DNA from: Methanobacteriota archaeon
GTDB taxonomy: Archaea; Thermoplasmatota; Poseidoniia; Poseidoniales; Thalassarchaeaceae
Length of the DNA stretch: 40,896 nucleotides
NCBI GenBank assembly: GCA_018654845.1
Contig: JABIKU010000018.1
Location: 1-40,896 of the forward strand
Direction of reading: 5' to 3'
Shown: piece by piece, positions 26,130-33,793 of the stretch
How positions within the stretch are numbered: the stretch's first letter is position 1
Layout of the letters: the number at the start of each line of letters is the position of its first letter
Notes under the pieces: model-generated
Told to the model about the DNA's origin: nothing
What the model saw: only the letters and a program-made list of their open reading frames with translations
Databases searched by the model: none
Made by a program: the position numbers and the translations under genes

Positions 26130-28898
26130 ATGGGATTGATTGAAAGATTTGGACGTATTGCTGATGTTTACATCAGTGAGAGAGACCAACTTGTTACCGC
26201 TGAACATGAACGGCGGCGAGTTTTCACTGGCCAACCATTTTGGCCAACAGAAGTGTTGAGAGACACTATTATTTTAGCAGCTATTGTAATGGTTCTTGCA
26301 TTCTATTGTTGGTTAATTCCTCCGCCTTTGCATAGTGCTGCAGACCCATTTGCTCAGGCAGGCTTTGTGTTCCCTGATTGGTATGTATTATTCTCGTATG
26401 GTTACTTGCGTTGGGGAGAATATCTACCACAATTCATTATTCCTGCTGGGCCGATAGGCACATTCTTTGGATCCCCTGTAATCTCATGGAACGCAGCATG
26501 GTGGGGAGCTTTTATCACAGGATTACCAGTTGGAATCCTCACATTGCCTCCATTCTTGGGAGGTCGAGAAAAGAGACCGGCTGAAGACCCATGGTTCGCG
26601 ACGGCTGGGGCAGTTTACCTCGCTCACGTTTGGTTTATTTCTGTGTTTTCGATTAACATTTTCTTAGAACTCTATTCAAAGGATCTGACTAATTATTGTT
26701 GGTTGGATTCCCATGGATCTTTATTCTGTGGCAGGCAAGCACCTTGGACTGCCCAAGTATTCAATATGATACCCTGGTTGTTAACCGGTATTTTCATATT
26801 TGCAATAATTTATTTTGCTGTTCGAAAATTCGGCCTAAATTCTATGGGCGCAAGGTTAACACCGACTCTTGGGAGAAAAATCGCAGTTGGATCAGCCGTA
26901 GCTGCAGTCCTCATTTGTGTTGTAACATGGCCTATTTACGAAAGCGGGTTCTGGGATTACGGAGGATTAGGAGCCATGGAGGATATCGAAGAACTTGAAG
27001 GCCTTCGTAGTCAGCCATCTGATACTCTTGTTCATGCTGAAAAAGGCAATGCTTGGAATGATTGGGGTGACGATTGTTTGCCTTATGGAGATACAGAAAA
27101 TTTAGCTATCTGGGAAAGTTTGAGTCATGGTGAAAATTATGCCGATTATTGTGTGATTCCAGCAACTCATTGGGTTAATTGGGGAATATTCCAACCAACG
27201 CGGACAACGCTTCTCGATTTCTCTGGAGTAAACGAACATCTCGATACAAATAACGGGGTAAATGGGGCTTCAATGGAATATTCTTATGAGGGCAGTGACG
27301 CTATCACAGAAACAAAATCATTCACGATTGAAGATTTTGGAATTGGCTTGGTTCCCGTCGACGTTAGTTGTAACTTCCGCATGACAGTTCGTGGAGCAGG
27401 AATCCATACTCAATCCCTAACTCTGAGTGATGCAACTGGATCTGAAATTTGGAGCACTGATGATGGGGTTTGTGGATCAACCACTCTTAACCTTGATTCA
27501 GGATCATCTTATTCATTGCATTTCTCCAGTATTAGTGATGATGTCGATTCATCGATCACAATGATTACTGGATTTTCAGCAGTAGCATACCAGCCTCTTC
27601 TACTGGCCAAAGATGGCACAGCACTATTGAGGTCAGAATCAGACGGTGACCCCTCTGAATTAATTGCTCAATCCATTGATAATCCCACATACCATAAGAA
27701 TCCAAAAACCTTGGATGCGAAATTAATCTACTCTCTTTTCATCCCTTGCTTGGGTGTTGGAGCTATGGTTTTCATGTTGATGAGATCATTGGCCAGAGGA
27801 TATGAGTGGGAAATGAACAAATGCTATGGCTGCGATTTATGTGATGATGCATGCCCTGTCCGATTGTTTAATGCCGGTGACAAACTCAACATCATTTACA
27901 ATACCTGGAATAATGAAGATGATGGAGTGCCTCTCTATTCTTGTTTGACATGCAGTGCGTGCACAAACGCTTGTCCACAATTAGTCGATTACGACTCTTA
28001 TGTTGACATCCGACGAAATCTAATCGTAGGGGGTCCACCTGCTGCAGAAATTCCACACTCAGTACTACAAGCAGTAATAGCTGCAGAAGCCGAAGAAGAT
28101 GCAGATAAATCTTTCATTTCAATAGAGGATTACCCAATTGATTCGAATGTAGGTTATTACCCAGGTTGTGTTGATTACATCGACCAAGAAATGATCTTCA
28201 GCAGTGTCAACGAAGGTAGCATGGATTTGGGAGATACAACGACTGCTGCATTCACATTGTTTGAAGAGATGGATGCAGATGTAACCTATCTTGGCAGAGA
28301 TTTCTTGAAGTGTTGCGGACATGACCAGAAATGGCAAGGAATGACAGAGGTCTTTGAAAAATTGAAGACATATAATCAGAAAAAACTTGGTGATAGTGGG
28401 ATAGATACCTTAGTTACATCTTGTGCAGAATGTTTCCGAACTTTTGCGATGGATTATGAATTAGATGACATGAAAGTCATGCACACTACTGAATATCTCA
28501 TTGAAAATGGGTTTGATATGGAATTGTCAACAGAAGAAGATATTACTGTCACATTCCACGACCCTTGCAGACTTGGAAGACAAATGAATATCTACGAAGA
28601 ACCGAGGAATTTGATAAAAGCTGTCGATGGCGTTGAATTAGTTGAAATGGAACACACAGGAGAAGATGCTCTTTGCTGTGGTGTATCCAGTATGATGTCA
28701 TGTAACGAAGATAGTCGTGCGTTAAGAATCCAAAGATTCGATGAAGTAAAAGCAACTGGTGCAGATATTATGTTGACATCTTGTCCAAAATGTGTCAGTC
28801 ATTTCGAATGTTTGAAGTTTGAAGGTGACCCTTCCAATAATGTCGAAATTCTCGATGTCGTCTCATTCCTTGCAAACCAGATTAATAATCGAAAATAA
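26130..28898 (+). CDS. Fusion: cytochrome b C-terminal subunit, outer domain, HdrD-like Fe-S module
   Basis: Three parts are joined in 922 residues. Residues about 40-270 are the cytochrome b C-terminal (subunit IV/SoxN-like) membrane region, with WLIPPPLHSAADPF and DWYVLFSYG at the quinol-site region. Residues about 272-530 form a beta-rich domain, probably outside the membrane, ended by a helix at 532-551. Residues 565-616 hold two 4Fe-4S motifs (CYGCDLCDDACP and CLTCSACTNACP). Two CCG domains follow, with Cys680, Cys728-729, Cys765/768 and Cys813, Cys849-850, Cys885/888, as in HdrD, GlpC and LutA-type proteins. The frame is open throughout with a GAGGTGA start site. HdrD-type modules handle disulfide or quinone redox chemistry. 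Here the Fe-S part should face the cytoplasm. Confidence 0.93.
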   Translation: MGLIERFGRIADVYISERDQLVTAEHERRRVFTGQPFWPTEVLRDTIILAAIVMVLAFYCWLIPPPLHSAADPFAQAGFVFPDWYVLFSYGYLRWGEYLPQFIIPAGPIGTFFGSPVISWNAAWWGAFITGLPVGILTLPPFLGGREKRPAEDPWFATAGAVYLAHVWFISVFSINIFLELYSKDLTNYCWLDSHGSLFCGRQAPWTAQVFNMIPWLLTGIFIFAIIYFAVRKFGLNSMGARLTPTLGRKIAVGSAVAAVLICVVTWPIYESGFWDYGGLGAMEDIEELEGLRSQPSDTLVHAEKGNAWNDWGDDCLPYGDTENLAIWESLSHGENYADYCVIPATHWVNWGIFQPTRTTLLDFSGVNEHLDTNNGVNGASMEYSYEGSDAITETKSFTIEDFGIGLVPVDVSCNFRMTVRGAGIHTQSLTLSDATGSEIWSTDDGVCGSTTLNLDSGSSYSLHFSSISDDVDSSITMITGFSAVAYQPLLLAKDGTALLRSESDGDPSELIAQSIDNPTYHKNPKTLDAKLIYSLFIPCLGVGAMVFMLMRSLARGYEWEMNKCYGCDLCDDACPVRLFNAGDKLNIIYNTWNNEDDGVPLYSCLTCSACTNACPQLVDYDSYVDIRRNLIVGGPPAAEIPHSVLQAVIAAEAEEDADKSFISIEDYPIDSNVGYYPGCVDYIDQEMIFSSVNEGSMDLGDTTTAAFTLFEEMDADVTYLGRDFLKCCGHDQKWQGMTEVFEKLKTYNQKKLGDSGIDTLVTSCAECFRTFAMDYELDDMKVMHTTEYLIENGFDMELSTEEDITVTFHDPCRLGRQMNIYEEPRNLIKAVDGVELVEMEHTGEDALCCGVSSMMSCNEDSRALRIQRFDEVKATGADIMLTSCPKCVSHFECLKFEGDPSNNVEILDVVSFLANQINNRK

Positions 28899-28907
28899 AT
28901 TATTGGT

Positions 28908-29192
28908 TTAATAAAAGGCGAGAATGCCTGAATAAGTTGCAGCAATGAAGTTTAACAAAATACCCAAAATCGTCATTTTTGCCATCTGTGGATTGTTATA
29001 ACCCATGGCAATAAGCCATAGGAAAAAACCAATTAAACCACCACATGCAAAGGAAATCCAAGCAATTTCAACTGAAATAAAAATCGCCATCACAAGCCAG
29101 ATGGAGATTGGTAATAATAATCCCAACCAAGCGGTTGAATACTTCCACCAAGGCGTCTCCTCAACCAGGATTTCCATAGTTATTCCAAACAT
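28908..29192 (-). CDS. Small three-span membrane protein
   Basis: This 94-residue protein is nearly all membrane helix (about 20-40, 42-63, 70-92), with no ligand motif. It converges on the fusion gene with nine bases between stops and diverges from the ferredoxin at 29259. ATG 29177 (MEILVEETPWWKY) is an equally good start. I do not recognise the family. Confidence 0.6.
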   Translation of the reverse strand: MFGITMEILVEETPWWKYSTAWLGLLLPISIWLVMAIFISVEIAWISFACGGLIGFFLWLIAMGYNNPQMAKMTILGILLNFIAATYSGILAFY

Positions 29193-29258
29193 AACCTCAA
29201 CATCAAACTAACGTAGCCAACCATAGACTTGAGAAGAGGAAGGCTCTCGTTCTATCCG

Positions 29259-29591
29259 ATGACCGATGTCTCAGACCTCTCTGAGCGACGATCTAAACAA
29301 AAAAGCCGTATTAGGCAAATGTTGAACACAGTTAGAGCAGAAGAACGACTAAAACTCAAAGGCGGTGAAGATGCTGTCGCTTGGGTCAAAGAAGAGTTAT
29401 GCATAGGATGTGATCAATGCACAATCGTCTGTGATGATGATGCAATCGAATTATTTGCAACTCCGTTGGCAAGCCCGATTCTCAATATCGACGTAAATCG
29501 GAAAGCCAGAGTATTGAGAGAACCCTGTACTGGTTGCAAATTATGTGTTCTCGCTTGTCCAACTGATGCGATCATTATGATAGAAAGGTGA
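29259..29591 (+). CDS. 2[4Fe-4S] ferredoxin-type protein
   Basis: This 110-residue protein has CIGCDQCTIVC (Cys48, 51, 54, 58) and CTGCKLCVLACP, two complete four-cysteine motifs. The first lacks the usual Pro after the fourth Cys (CDDDAIE). A basic helical N-terminus (SERRSKQKSRIRQML) of about 45 residues precedes them, suggesting a docking segment. I chose ATG 29259 over TTG 29229. It is followed by a small membrane protein in the same transcript. Position after the cytochrome b/HdrD fusion makes it a candidate electron donor, which is inference. Confidence 0.88.
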   Translation: MTDVSDLSERRSKQKSRIRQMLNTVRAEERLKLKGGEDAVAWVKEELCIGCDQCTIVCDDDAIELFATPLASPILNIDVNRKARVLREPCTGCKLCVLACPTDAIIMIER

Positions 29592-29596
29592 GAAAT

Positions 29597-29899
29597 TTGA
29601 GTAAAGAAATAGAAGAAGAACCAGTTAGGTTCGGAGCAGAGTTTGGTCCAAAACGTACCGACTTAAGCAAAGGAGTTTCTTTATCAACGTTCAAATCACT
29701 TGTTTGGGTTTCAAATTTAGGTGGATTGATTCTGTTCGCAATCGGTTTAGAATTATTGATGGTTCAACAACAATTCTATCTAGCATTAGGCTGTTTAGTG
29801 TGTGGGGTTGTCATAGCTCTTTTTCCTTCAAATTATGAAATTGTTGGAATGCAAGGAATCGAAATTGATTCCAGTGACACTGAAAATGAGAATGCTTGA
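29597..29899 (+). CDS. Small two-span membrane protein
   Basis: This protein of about 100 residues has two membrane helices (roughly 37-57 and 61-80) and short acidic ends. I favour TTG 29597, preceded by AAGGTGAG, over GTG 29588, which overlaps the ferredoxin stop by four bases but has no binding site. It probably anchors the ferredoxin at the membrane. I do not recognise the family. Confidence 0.65.
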   Translation: MSKEIEEEPVRFGAEFGPKRTDLSKGVSLSTFKSLVWVSNLGGLILFAIGLELLMVQQQFYLALGCLVCGVVIALFPSNYEIVGMQGIEIDSSDTENENA

Positions 29900-29945
29900 T
29901 GAAATTTGATAGAGAATTCAATATTTCATAAATGATACTGAGAGA

Positions 29946-29953
29946 TTATAAAT
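29946..29953 (+). promoter_or_regulatory. TATA-like element before ogt
   Basis: TTATAAAT is close to the archaeal consensus. A start about 27 bases on, near 29977, would give a leader of about 25-40 bases before the ATG of the DNA repair gene. Confidence 0.4.
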
Positions 29954-30002
29954 TGCTAACTTCACGCTTGTAAAGGGTAAGAAGTGCCCTAAATCTTTGA
30001 GA

Positions 30003-30485
30003 ATGCTGGGTAATTACATGGATCAAATATTTTGCCAAACACTAAACACCCCTTTAGGGAAAATGTTCGTTGAAGCAAGCAGTTATGGATTGACAAAAGT
30101 TGGTTGGGGGAAAAGTGAACACTCTGAAATAGATAATATTCACACACAGAAAGGAGTACATTGGTTAAACAAATATTTCGATAAGACTGATGCAAAGATG
30201 CCAATATTTGACACAAGAAATTTAACAATCTTTCAAAAATTTGTATTACTGAAATTGAAGACTTCTGAATTTGGAAGTATAATATCATATGGTCAATTAG
30301 CATCAAAAGCCAATTCACCAAGAGCTAGTAGGGCAGTAGGTTCAGTGATGGCTATGAATCCTTGGCCGATTATTGTGCCCTGTCATCGTGTGGTCAGATC
30401 TGATGGAATCATTGGAAATTATAGTGGAGTTGGTGGAAAAACAACAAAACAATGGCTTCTAAATCACGAGAGAATTGAGTCCTAG
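30003..30485 (+). CDS. ogt: O6-alkylguanine-DNA alkyltransferase (Ogt/MGMT)
   Basis: This repair protein transfers the alkyl group from O6-alkylguanine to its own cysteine. The active-site motif IIVPCHRVV is intact, followed by the GIIGNYSGVGGKTTKQWLL DNA-binding/turn region. The upstream YGQLA and RAVGSVMAMNP segments are standard. Length is about 160 residues, normal for the family. ATG 30003 is given. ATG 30018 (MDQIFCQTL) also fits the family start. It converges on gshA with two bases between stops. Confidence 0.92.
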   Translation: MLGNYMDQIFCQTLNTPLGKMFVEASSYGLTKVGWGKSEHSEIDNIHTQKGVHWLNKYFDKTDAKMPIFDTRNLTIFQKFVLLKLKTSEFGSIISYGQLASKANSPRASRAVGSVMAMNPWPIIVPCHRVVRSDGIIGNYSGVGGKTTKQWLLNHERIES

Positions 30486-30503
30486 AATTAATTTTCTAAT
30501 TCT
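30484..30503. terminator. A/T-rich hairpin across convergent stops of ogt and gshA
   Basis: AGAATTA and TAATTCT form a perfect seven-base stem around a six-base loop, covering both stop codons. It may serve both strands, but A+T-rich sequence makes chance pairing possible. Confidence 0.35.
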
Positions 30504-31711
30504 GCATATTCAGCAGACAAACCGAGAAGGGCCAATTCAGCAACCAAGGTATGCCAACCTGAAGCATGCTGAAGAGCCTCTTTTCCACCCTCGTCCATTT
30601 CGAGTTTTGATGGGGCGATAAAACGCGTCGAGGGGGTATTCAAATTTGCAAGAGTTCCTTTCTTGTTATTGGCTCTATAGAACCAAGCATCGACATCGCC
30701 ACCAACTGAATACATACATGGTTCAATGACATAATCCCTCCACTTCAAACGAGTTGGAACACCTTCTTGGATTAAAAAATCAATTACTTCTGCTCCCCCT
30801 TTCCCATAGGTTAATTTATTCATTTTTCTTTTAGATAAATTCAATAATTCATCACCTGATGAAATTTCAATAATTCCTAATCCGTAAGTTCCAGAATCGT
30901 TTTTTACAAATAATTTTGGCTTACTATCAATTCCTAATGAACGATATTTTTCCCGCAACATGTCTAGGCAATCATCAACTTCCTTAGCAAGGGTTTTACG
31001 ACAAATTTCCTGTTCTAGACATTTGTCTTCACTAACAAACCAATGTGTCCCTAACACCCAAGGGTCAATTTCCAATAATTTTGCCACTTCATCAATAAAT
31101 GGCTGAACCACTCTGAAATGATTGGATTTTCTTCTCTGAAACCACCCTAAACCCTGAGGGGGTGCAACTGGAATTTTACCAGAAGGTATTTTTCCATTAG
31201 TAAGATCATTATTCGTGATAATCAAATCCGGTCGTTGACCATTTACCAATACTCCATCAGGACATCTAGTCACTGGAGATAATGAGAGATGACCAGATAA
31301 TGCCTCAATTTCCGCAAAGTCTGCTAATTCCACCGAACCAACTCTACATTCTCTACCTGCAGATTGTATCAATCTTTTAATTACCAAGATATTTTCAGCA
31401 TAACCTGGATTGCGAGTATTTGATTCTGGCCAAAGTAACACAAGTTGTGAACCGGGGTATTCATTATCCAACCAATGACGTATAGGTCCAACAAGGCGTT
31501 GTAAATCATCTTCTTCAATATTATTAAATCCGGCAGGAAAAGCATTAATATCGACTGCGGCAACCTTCCAACCCGAATCTCTAATATCGACAGACCCGTA
31601 TAGTGGAGATGGATATTGAGCACGTTTTTGTTCGAACCATTCGGCAAGCATTTCTCGATTTTCTTCTAATCGTGGCCGCAATTCATTCAATAAATTCGAC
31701 TTGTCAAACAA
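30488..31711 (-). CDS. gshA: Glutamate-cysteine ligase, proteobacterial GshA type
   Basis: This enzyme makes gamma-glutamylcysteine from glutamate and cysteine with ATP. Its 407 residues match the GshA family known mainly from proteobacteria (Pfam GshA): LYGSVDIRDSGWKVAAVD, FPAGFNN, WPESNTRNPGY, RRKSNHFRVV, FVKNDSGTYGLGI and IQEGVPT. This differs from the E. coli and plant GshA families. No glutathione synthetase (gshB) is in the window. The ATG lies inside the end of the asparagine-synthase-like gene (eight-base overlap), so the two are probably co-translated. Presence in an archaeon suggests lateral transfer. Confidence 0.88.
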   Translation of the reverse strand: MFDKSNLLNELRPRLEENREMLAEWFEQKRAQYPSPLYGSVDIRDSGWKVAAVDINAFPAGFNNIEEDDLQRLVGPIRHWLDNEYPGSQLVLLWPESNTRNPGYAENILVIKRLIQSAGRECRVGSVELADFAEIEALSGHLSLSPVTRCPDGVLVNGQRPDLIITNNDLTNGKIPSGKIPVAPPQGLGWFQRRKSNHFRVVQPFIDEVAKLLEIDPWVLGTHWFVSEDKCLEQEICRKTLAKEVDDCLDMLREKYRSLGIDSKPKLFVKNDSGTYGLGIIEISSGDELLNLSKRKMNKLTYGKGGAEVIDFLIQEGVPTRLKWRDYVIEPCMYSVGGDVDAWFYRANNKKGTLANLNTPSTRFIAPSKLEMDEGGKEALQHASGWHTLVAELALLGLSAEYAELEN

Positions 31712-33575
31712 TTAATTCACCCCAATTACTTACATCATCTAAAACATCTAACAAAGAACCACTCCGCATACCATTTTTCGAATCTGTGAAATGCATTGCA
31801 TGAAAAATTCGTAAACCTATCGCCATATCTGGTTGATCCCTCAACATCGGTGCGAGATTCCCATAATCCGACGCCCATTCTATTGCACGCGGTTTTAATT
31901 CATTGATTAAATTAGAAATTTGTGAAGGAGCTGTAGCTGTACCCGCAGGGATTTTGGGGCGCTGAATAATATTAATTGGTAAATTTGTTAGTTTAGCGGC
32001 TTCGCGTAAAGCCATTTTTTCATTATCTTCCGATAAACGCCAATTCAATGGTAGTCCATGAGATGCTTTTCGATGGGCTGAGCCGAGGAAAGGTACTCGT
32101 ACTTCCAAACCATAGGCCATACTATGACGATCACCTAATCGCAATTGGAAATTTGCTAACTGACCACGATCCATCTCAAATTGGAGTGTGGAAGTTAGGT
32201 CTCTCAGATGTGTTTTTGGATTAACGATACCGTCCACCCAAGGTTGAGCCATTCCAACCGATGTTGAATCGATTGAAACTTGTCCGCCCAAATCCATGCG
32301 TTTCTGAATTAAATCCGCATGTGCAGAAATATTGCGAAATCTAGGATATCCAGCGTGTATCTCATCAGCCCCTTGGCCACACAATCCAACACGAACTTTC
32401 TTTGACATTTCTTCAAATAAAGGTTGCCAGAATAAAACAGTAATGTCCAAATCTTCTCCTCCCCACACAAAAGATGGTAACCGCTTCCAAAAATCTTCTT
32501 CGTCGAGAATCTTTGTATGATGAACTAATTCATGATGTGCAGTGACCTCTTTGGAAGCCAATAAATCAGGATTTTCTTCGCTACCGGCAACTGTCCAACA
32601 TTCAGGAACGGGATTACCAGTAGAATCTGCAGCCCTATGAGCGAGGGCAGCGACCAAACTTGAATCCAATCCACCCGAAAGTACAATTCCTACCGGAACA
32701 TCAGCCATCAAACGATCTTCAAGGCTATTGCACAAACTATCGAGAAGTGGTTGCGCCCCGGTTGCAGGATTCCAAGAGTTACCCGGCGAGACTATATCTT
32801 GAGAATACTGAGCAACACCAGTAAGTACTGCTTTTCCATCTTTATCTAATGACCATGTTTCAATTGTCCCTGTACCAACTGAGCTAACATTAGCAAAAAG
32901 AGTCGTTCTATCCAATGGGTATTCGTAAGCCAATCTAACATGCAAAGCAGTAATATCAGGGGCGGCTCTAAATTCAGGATGTCCCCAAAAGCATTTGACC
33001 TCTGAACCAAACAATAGCGTTCCATCAGCCAATATTGTTCGTACTAATGGCTTAACCCCCATCGCATCTCGACAAAGAATGAGTTCCTTTGCACTCCCAT
33101 CCCATAATGCAAAACCCCATACTCCATCGAGCTGTGAAACCCATCCTACATGCTTTTCTGCTGGGTTTCCAGGTAGAGTTGAACCCCTAGTGCAACGCAA
33201 TCCACCAATTTGGATAGATTCAGGGATTGTTGAAGTAATGTTTGAAGCCCAACCATTCCTCTTGTGAAGTGCTAGAATGGTCTCTGCGTCTCCAGAAGTA
33301 TTCCACGGGTAATTTGAATTATTATTCCTAATGATTTTATGATTGTAAATTTCACCATTTTGAATCAATACACAATTGTGTTCTGATTGAATAGGCTGCC
33401 AAGAACCATTCAAGTCAACGATCGATAAACGTGCTTGTGCTAAAGCAACAGAACCAGTGCCTGCATCAGCATCGAATTTGCCAGAGCCATCAGGTCCTCG
33501 ATGTGCTAAACGAGCAGCCATAGCATTAGCGATTGACGAATCACCGTTGCCAAGTAAGCCACTTATTCCACACAT
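31704..33575 (-). CDS. asnB: Asparagine-synthase-like amidotransferase (AsnB family)
   Basis: This 623-residue protein has an N-terminal class II glutaminase (Cys2, LSIVDL, NGEIYNH, SGDAETIL) and a C-terminal ATP-pyrophosphatase domain with SGGLDSS at 300-306. At the segment equal to SGEGSDE of E. coli AsnB, it reads CGQGADE. Gln401 takes the place of the Glu348 that is important for catalysis in AsnB. PFLG also replaces the usual PFLD. The acceptor may therefore not be aspartate. The ATG has GAGGATAAACT upstream. It shares an operon with gshA by overlap. If the change does not matter it is simply asparagine synthase. Confidence 0.85.
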   Translation of the reverse strand: MCGISGLLGNGDSSIANAMAARLAHRGPDGSGKFDADAGTGSVALAQARLSIVDLNGSWQPIQSEHNCVLIQNGEIYNHKIIRNNNSNYPWNTSGDAETILALHKRNGWASNITSTIPESIQIGGLRCTRGSTLPGNPAEKHVGWVSQLDGVWGFALWDGSAKELILCRDAMGVKPLVRTILADGTLLFGSEVKCFWGHPEFRAAPDITALHVRLAYEYPLDRTTLFANVSSVGTGTIETWSLDKDGKAVLTGVAQYSQDIVSPGNSWNPATGAQPLLDSLCNSLEDRLMADVPVGIVLSGGLDSSLVAALAHRAADSTGNPVPECWTVAGSEENPDLLASKEVTAHHELVHHTKILDEEDFWKRLPSFVWGGEDLDITVLFWQPLFEEMSKKVRVGLCGQGADEIHAGYPRFRNISAHADLIQKRMDLGGQVSIDSTSVGMAQPWVDGIVNPKTHLRDLTSTLQFEMDRGQLANFQLRLGDRHSMAYGLEVRVPFLGSAHRKASHGLPLNWRLSEDNEKMALREAAKLTNLPINIIQRPKIPAGTATAPSQISNLINELKPRAIEWASDYGNLAPMLRDQPDMAIGLRIFHAMHFTDSKNGMRSGSLLDVLDDVSNWGELIV

Positions 33576-33596
33576 AGTTTATCCTCTAGTGAATAG

Positions 33597-33611
33597 CCAT
33601 CAAGGTGATGG
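33597..33611. promoter_or_regulatory. Perfect inverted repeat at the asnB-gshA promoter
   Basis: CCATCA-AGG-TGATGG has six-base arms and a three-base spacer. It lies between a TATA-like CTATATCA (about 33616-33623, minus strand) and the asnB ribosome-binding site, near the predicted transcription start. Position fits an operator. The regulator is unknown. Confidence 0.4.
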
Positions 33612-33624
33612 AAAAATGATATAG

Positions 33625-33765
33625 TCAGAAGTATTTTACAAAAATAACTAGGGAAGCAATCGATGCGATTATCCACATCGCCACATAGCTATTCTGTGAT
33701 AATTGTGACTCAACTATTCCACTCTTGTCTTCATCCCTCATGTCTAACGACCCTACGGGTGGCAT
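33625..33765 (-). CDS. Small single-span protein, possibly Sec61-beta/SecG
   Basis: This 46-residue reading frame begins with ATG (MPPVGSLDMRDEDKSGI) and ends in one membrane helix (YVAMWIIASIASLVIFVKYF). A short acidic N-terminal part with a GSL...D/E-rich...SGI order followed by a tail-anchored helix resembles archaeal Sec61-beta (SecG), part of the protein translocon. The resemblance is by eye and weak. It lies 28 bases after the lipid kinase-like gene on the same strand. No ribosome-binding site is seen. It fills what would otherwise be a 218-base gap. Confidence 0.5.
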   Translation of the reverse strand: MPPVGSLDMRDEDKSGIVESQLSQNSYVAMWIIASIASLVIFVKYF

Positions 33766-33793
33766 TCGGATTGTAAAGATAACGCAATTCTAC

